Under the pieces are notes generated by a model that was not told where the DNA came from, did no database searches, and was given only the letters and a program-made list of their open reading frames with translations. The translations under genes were made by a program, and so were the position numbers. Below are positions 5,979 through 7,996 of a DNA stretch of 7,996 bases, piece after piece; the first letter of the stretch is position 1, and the number at the start of each line of letters is the position of its first letter. The stretch is from JBFWNZ01 sp050250795 (lineage in GTDB: Bacteria; Pseudomonadota; Alphaproteobacteria; UBA8366). The DNA is taken from contig JBFWNZ010000171.1 in assembly GCA_050250795.1 (NCBI GenBank), positions 1-7,996 on the forward strand, written 5' to 3'.

Positions 5979-6841
5979 GATGCCCCTCCCGCCAGATGCT
6001 TGCGGAAGAACGGTATCAGCAGTTCATAGGCCGCGGTGGAGGACCGCGTCGCCTGCTCGATGTAGCGCATCTCGATATCGCCACCCGCCTTGCGGTAATT
6101 GGCGGCGAAGCGTTCGGGCTCGTTCAGGCCCGAGCCCGACTCCGGATCGCGGTAGTCATGCACCTCGTCGGGCCGACCCTGGACCCACAGGGCCGGCGGC
6201 GTTTTCACCGCCTCGCCCTGCTCCAGCGCCGTCATCGGGTTGCCTTCGGCCATCTTGGCCTCGCTACCCCAGTAGATGTCGTGCCGCTCGGGAATGTCGG
6301 CGGTCCAGCCCGGCGGGTTGGCGCCGGCGCGCAGGCGCAGCGCATGACGATAGCGCGACAGCGGGTTGATGACCGGCCACAGCATGCCGACGCAACGCAC
6401 TGTCGCATCGACCGCCGGCGAACCGGCCGGCAGCGCGATGGCCCCATAGCGCGGATCGGCCGGGCGCATCGCCGACAGCATGCCGAGATGCCCGCCGCTG
6501 GACTGCCCGCACAGCCCGATCATGTCCGGCTTCGTGCCCAACCGCGCCGCATTGGCCTTGGCCCAGCGTGTCGCATAGTTGATGTCGGCCAGCGAGGTCG
6601 GATAGCCGTCGGCGGCATGGCGGAAGTCGAGTGCGGCCACGGCAATCCCGGCCTGGGCCAGCACCGCCGCACGGTCGTCGCATTCACTGCGGTCGCCCTT
6701 GGTCCAGGCCCCGCCATGCAGGTCGATGACAAGGGGGAAGGGCCCCTTGCCGGACGGACGGAACAGCTTGAGGCCGAGCGGCCGGTCGCCGTGTCGCAGG
6801 TATTCGAGTTCTTCGGTGGTCACATCATGGACGACGGGCAT
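5975..6841 (-). CDS. Alpha/beta hydrolase (esterase-like), catalytic histidine apparently absent
   Basis: This 288-residue protein has the alpha/beta hydrolase fold of the hormone-sensitive-lipase/carboxylesterase type. LVIDLHGGAW has the oxyanion-hole HGG at 42-44, and GQSSGG at 112-117 is the nucleophile elbow with S114. LWVQGRPDEVHD holds the probable acidic residue D225. Normally a histidine follows in a Gly/His-rich turn before the final helix; here that place reads IEQATRSSTAAYELLIPFF (261-279) with no histidine. The only later one is H282 in the last helix (FRKHL). The ATG at 6841 is chosen for its GGAGGAG Shine-Dalgarno 7 nt away; an ATG at 6871 would add ten residues but lacks such a site. 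No signal peptide is visible, so it is probably cytoplasmic. It is the first gene of the minus-strand run and overlaps the LLM gene by 4 bp. The substrate is unknown, probably an ester, amide or lactone if active. Confidence 0.9.
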   Translation of the reverse strand: MPVVHDVTTEELEYLRHGDRPLGLKLFRPSGKGPFPLVIDLHGGAWTKGDRSECDDRAAVLAQAGIAVAALDFRHAADGYPTSLADINYATRWAKANAARLGTKPDMIGLCGQSSGGHLGMLSAMRPADPRYGAIALPAGSPAVDATVRCVGMLWPVINPLSRYRHALRLRAGANPPGWTADIPERHDIYWGSEAKMAEGNPMTALEQGEAVKTPPALWVQGRPDEVHDYRDPESGSGLNEPERFAANYRKAGGDIEMRYIEQATRSSTAAYELLIPFFRKHLAGGAS

Positions 6842-6881
6842 CGCGTTTCTCCTCCCCGGCCGATCGTTCATTTGCTTCTGC

Positions 6882-6900
6882 GCGGCCCCATCGGGGCCGC
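6882..6900. repeat. GC hairpin 1 in the hydrolase/GST divergent region
   Basis: GCGGCCCC and GGGGCCGC form a perfect 8-bp stem with a 3-nt loop (ATC on the plus strand). No T-run follows on either strand, so it is not a standard terminator. It lies 41 bp upstream of the hydrolase ATG and could fold in the 5' leader of that transcript. Confidence 0.45.
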
Positions 6901-6914
6901 CGGCGGATTGATCT

Positions 6915-6932
6915 TGGCGCCTGCGGGCGCCA
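6915..6932. repeat. GC hairpin 2 in the hydrolase/GST divergent region
   Basis: TGGCGCC and GGCGCCA form a perfect 7-bp stem around a 4-nt TGCG loop, 14 bp from hairpin 1. It also lacks a U tract. The pair is the most structured part of the 149-bp gap that must hold both promoters. I see no convincing -35/-10 pair there. Confidence 0.4.
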
Positions 6933-6990
6933 TTGTCACGGGAGCAGGTGCCGCTTCCCGCACCGACCCTTCCCCTGAGAGAGTCCGGCC

Positions 6991-7701
6991 ATGATCGACC
7001 TCTACGGCATGCGCAGCCCGAATGTGCAGAAGATCCTTCTGGCGATGGAGGAGTTCGGCCTCGACTACAATTTCATCCCCGTCAATGTCTGGGCGAGCGA
7101 GCAGTTCTCGACAGAGTTCCGCGCCCTCAACCCGAACAGCAAAGTGCCGGTGATCGTCGACCATGACGCCGCCGGGGGCGAACCGGTGACGGTGTTCGAA
7201 TCCGGCGCCATCCTGCTGTATCTGGCGGAAAAGACGGGCCGCTTCCTGCCCGCCTCCGGCACTGCGCGTTACGCCGTGCTGCAATGGCTGATGCACCAGA
7301 TGGGCGGCATCGGCCCGATGTTCGGCCAGTTCACGCATTTCAAGATCTATGCGGTGGGCGACCATGAATACTCGCTGACGCGCTATCAGACTGAAGTACG
7401 ACGGCTCTACGGCGTGCTGGAAGATCGCCTCGCGCAGAGCGCCTGGCTCGGCGGGCCGAATTACAGCATCGCCGACATGGCCGCCTATCCCTGGGTCCGG
7501 CGGCACGAGTTCAACGACATCGACCTTGGCGAGCATCCGAATGTGGCGCGGTGGCTGGCCGCCATAGAGGCCCGGCCGGCGATCGCACGCTATATGGCCC
7601 GGCTGGCCGAGGTCGACCGCGGCGACACGGAGCGCCGCAATGCGGCACAGGACGACGATCTCGACCGTTACTTCCTGCGCGGACGCTACGCCCGCCCCTG
7701 A
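6991..7701 (+). CDS. Glutathione S-transferase, Nu-class/YfcG-like
   Basis: This 236-residue protein has a thioredoxin-like N-terminal domain and a helical C-terminal domain. MIDLYGMRSPNVQKI places S9, N11 and Q13 where E. coli YfcG and yeast Ure2p have the T/S-x-N pattern that binds glutathione in place of a catalytic Tyr or Cys. NPNSKVPVIVD contains the cis-proline P53, and FESGAILLYLAEKTG carries E70-S71 for the gamma-glutamyl group. The segment at about 99-117 (tryptophan, then GGIGPMFGQFTHF) is typical of YfcG/YghU/Ure2p-like proteins, and YSIADMAAYPW (158-168) is the fold-stabilising N-capping box. YfcG has disulfide-bond oxidoreductase activity with glutathione; the same is inferred here. 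A C-terminal tail rich in D and R extends past the usual end. The Shine-Dalgarno is weak (GAGAGAG about 7 nt upstream). It is divergent from the hydrolase and convergent, 14 bp away, with the PBP1C gene. Cytosolic. Confidence 0.93.
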   Translation: MIDLYGMRSPNVQKILLAMEEFGLDYNFIPVNVWASEQFSTEFRALNPNSKVPVIVDHDAAGGEPVTVFESGAILLYLAEKTGRFLPASGTARYAVLQWLMHQMGGIGPMFGQFTHFKIYAVGDHEYSLTRYQTEVRRLYGVLEDRLAQSAWLGGPNYSIADMAAYPWVRRHEFNDIDLGEHPNVARWLAAIEARPAIARYMARLAEVDRGDTERRNAAQDDDLDRYFLRGRYARP

Positions 7702-7715
7702 CCGGACGGCACCCG

Positions 7716-7996
7716 TCACTCGGCAAGGATTCGGAACGCCGTCCGAGCAGAGCGGCCGTCGGCATCGACGACGACCGCCCGCACGAAGCCCTCGCCGTCA
7801 GGCGTCCATTCGATCTCGCGCCGCTCGCCCGCGACCGGAACGCCGTTGACCAGCCAGTGCAGCGGTCCCGCCCCGCCCTCGGCGCGCAGGCGCACCGGTC
7901 CGGCCGGCACCTCCGACCCGTCGGGCGGAAAGACGATACGCGGACCGGCCGCCACGGGTGCCCTGGGCAGGCGGAATCCGGTCAGGGCGGGCGGCG
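7716..7996 (-). CDS. pbpC: Penicillin-binding protein 1C, C-terminal domain (partial, N-terminus beyond right edge)
   Basis: The minus-strand frame runs from the right edge to a TGA at 7716-7718, giving 93 visible codons. The sequence fits the BiPBP_C domain that ends PBP1C proteins: GPRIVFPPDGSEVPAG, then GGAGPLHWLVNGVPV, then WTPDGEGFVRAVVVDADGRSA. PBP1C is a membrane-anchored bifunctional transglycosylase/transpeptidase that can polymerise peptidoglycan; this tail lies in the periplasm. The frame continues upstream of the internal GTG at 7955 with family-like residues (LTGFRLPRAP), so that GTG is not the start. The catalytic domains are outside the window. The assignment rests on the tail alone, but that tail is distinctive. 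Confidence 0.82.
   Translation of the reverse strand, partial: PPALTGFRLPRAPVAAGPRIVFPPDGSEVPAGPVRLRAEGGAGPLHWLVNGVPVAGERREIEWTPDGEGFVRAVVVDADGRSARTAFRILAE

Noticed and set aside
5906..6994. Long open plus-strand frame (362 codons) opposite the hydrolase
   Set aside because: It is a composition-driven mirror of the hydrolase frame, with no ribosome-binding site and no recognisable domain.
6868..7719. Open minus-strand frame opposite the GST, including a 21-codon stretch (6868-6933) ending at the hydrolase's upstream ATG
   Set aside because: The long frame mirrors the GST. The short ORF has an ATG but no Shine-Dalgarno and spans the two hairpins, so a leader peptide is not supported.

Overview
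The window is GC-rich (well above 60% by eye) and tightly packed. Codons mostly end in G or C, Shine-Dalgarno sites are strong GGAGG types, and the gene types (PrxII peroxiredoxin, LysR regulator, LoiP-like M48 lipoprotein, PBP1C tail, YfcG-like GST) suggest an alphaproteobacterial chromosome, perhaps Rhodospirillales-like. This placement is inference from gene style only. I saw no rRNA, tRNA, CRISPR array, insertion sequence or phage gene.

Layout. (1) 1-982, minus: 5' part of a flavin amine oxidase-type FAD enzyme cut by the left edge. It is divergent, across 98 bp, from (2) a TauD/TfdA-type Fe(II)/2-oxoglutarate dioxygenase, 1081-1983, plus. (3) A strong hairpin terminator lies between the dioxygenase and the convergent PrxII-type peroxiredoxin (2045-2581, minus). 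(4) The peroxiredoxin promoter region carries three ATGCGT-type half-sites. (5) A LysR-type regulator (2714-3610, minus) is divergent from a small DUF3592-like membrane protein (3757-4269, plus). A 36-bp near-perfect dyad sits between them. (6) A minus-strand run reads alpha/beta hydrolase (5975-6841), LLM-class flavin/F420 oxidoreductase (5112-5978), then M48 lipoprotein protease (4277-5050). The first two overlap by 4 bp (GTGA), a sign of translational coupling. (7) A YfcG-like glutathione transferase (6991-7701, plus) is divergent from the hydrolase. (8) 7716-7996, minus: C-terminal tail of a penicillin-binding protein 1C, cut by the right edge.

How the genes may work together. The hydrolase and LLM oxidoreductase look like a small two-enzyme unit, and the divergent GST could share its control region. 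No substrate can be read from the sequence. The LysR protein probably controls itself and the DUF3592 gene through the dyad. The peroxiredoxin seems to have its own promoter and possibly a separate repressor or activator. The FAD enzyme and the dioxygenase share an intergenic region but have no proven link.

I do not see a clearly new multi-gene system such as a defence island, a retron or a biosynthetic cluster. The most useful leads are the two regulatory arrays and an alpha/beta hydrolase whose usual catalytic histidine seems to be missing. No gene-free stretch exceeds about 150 bp.
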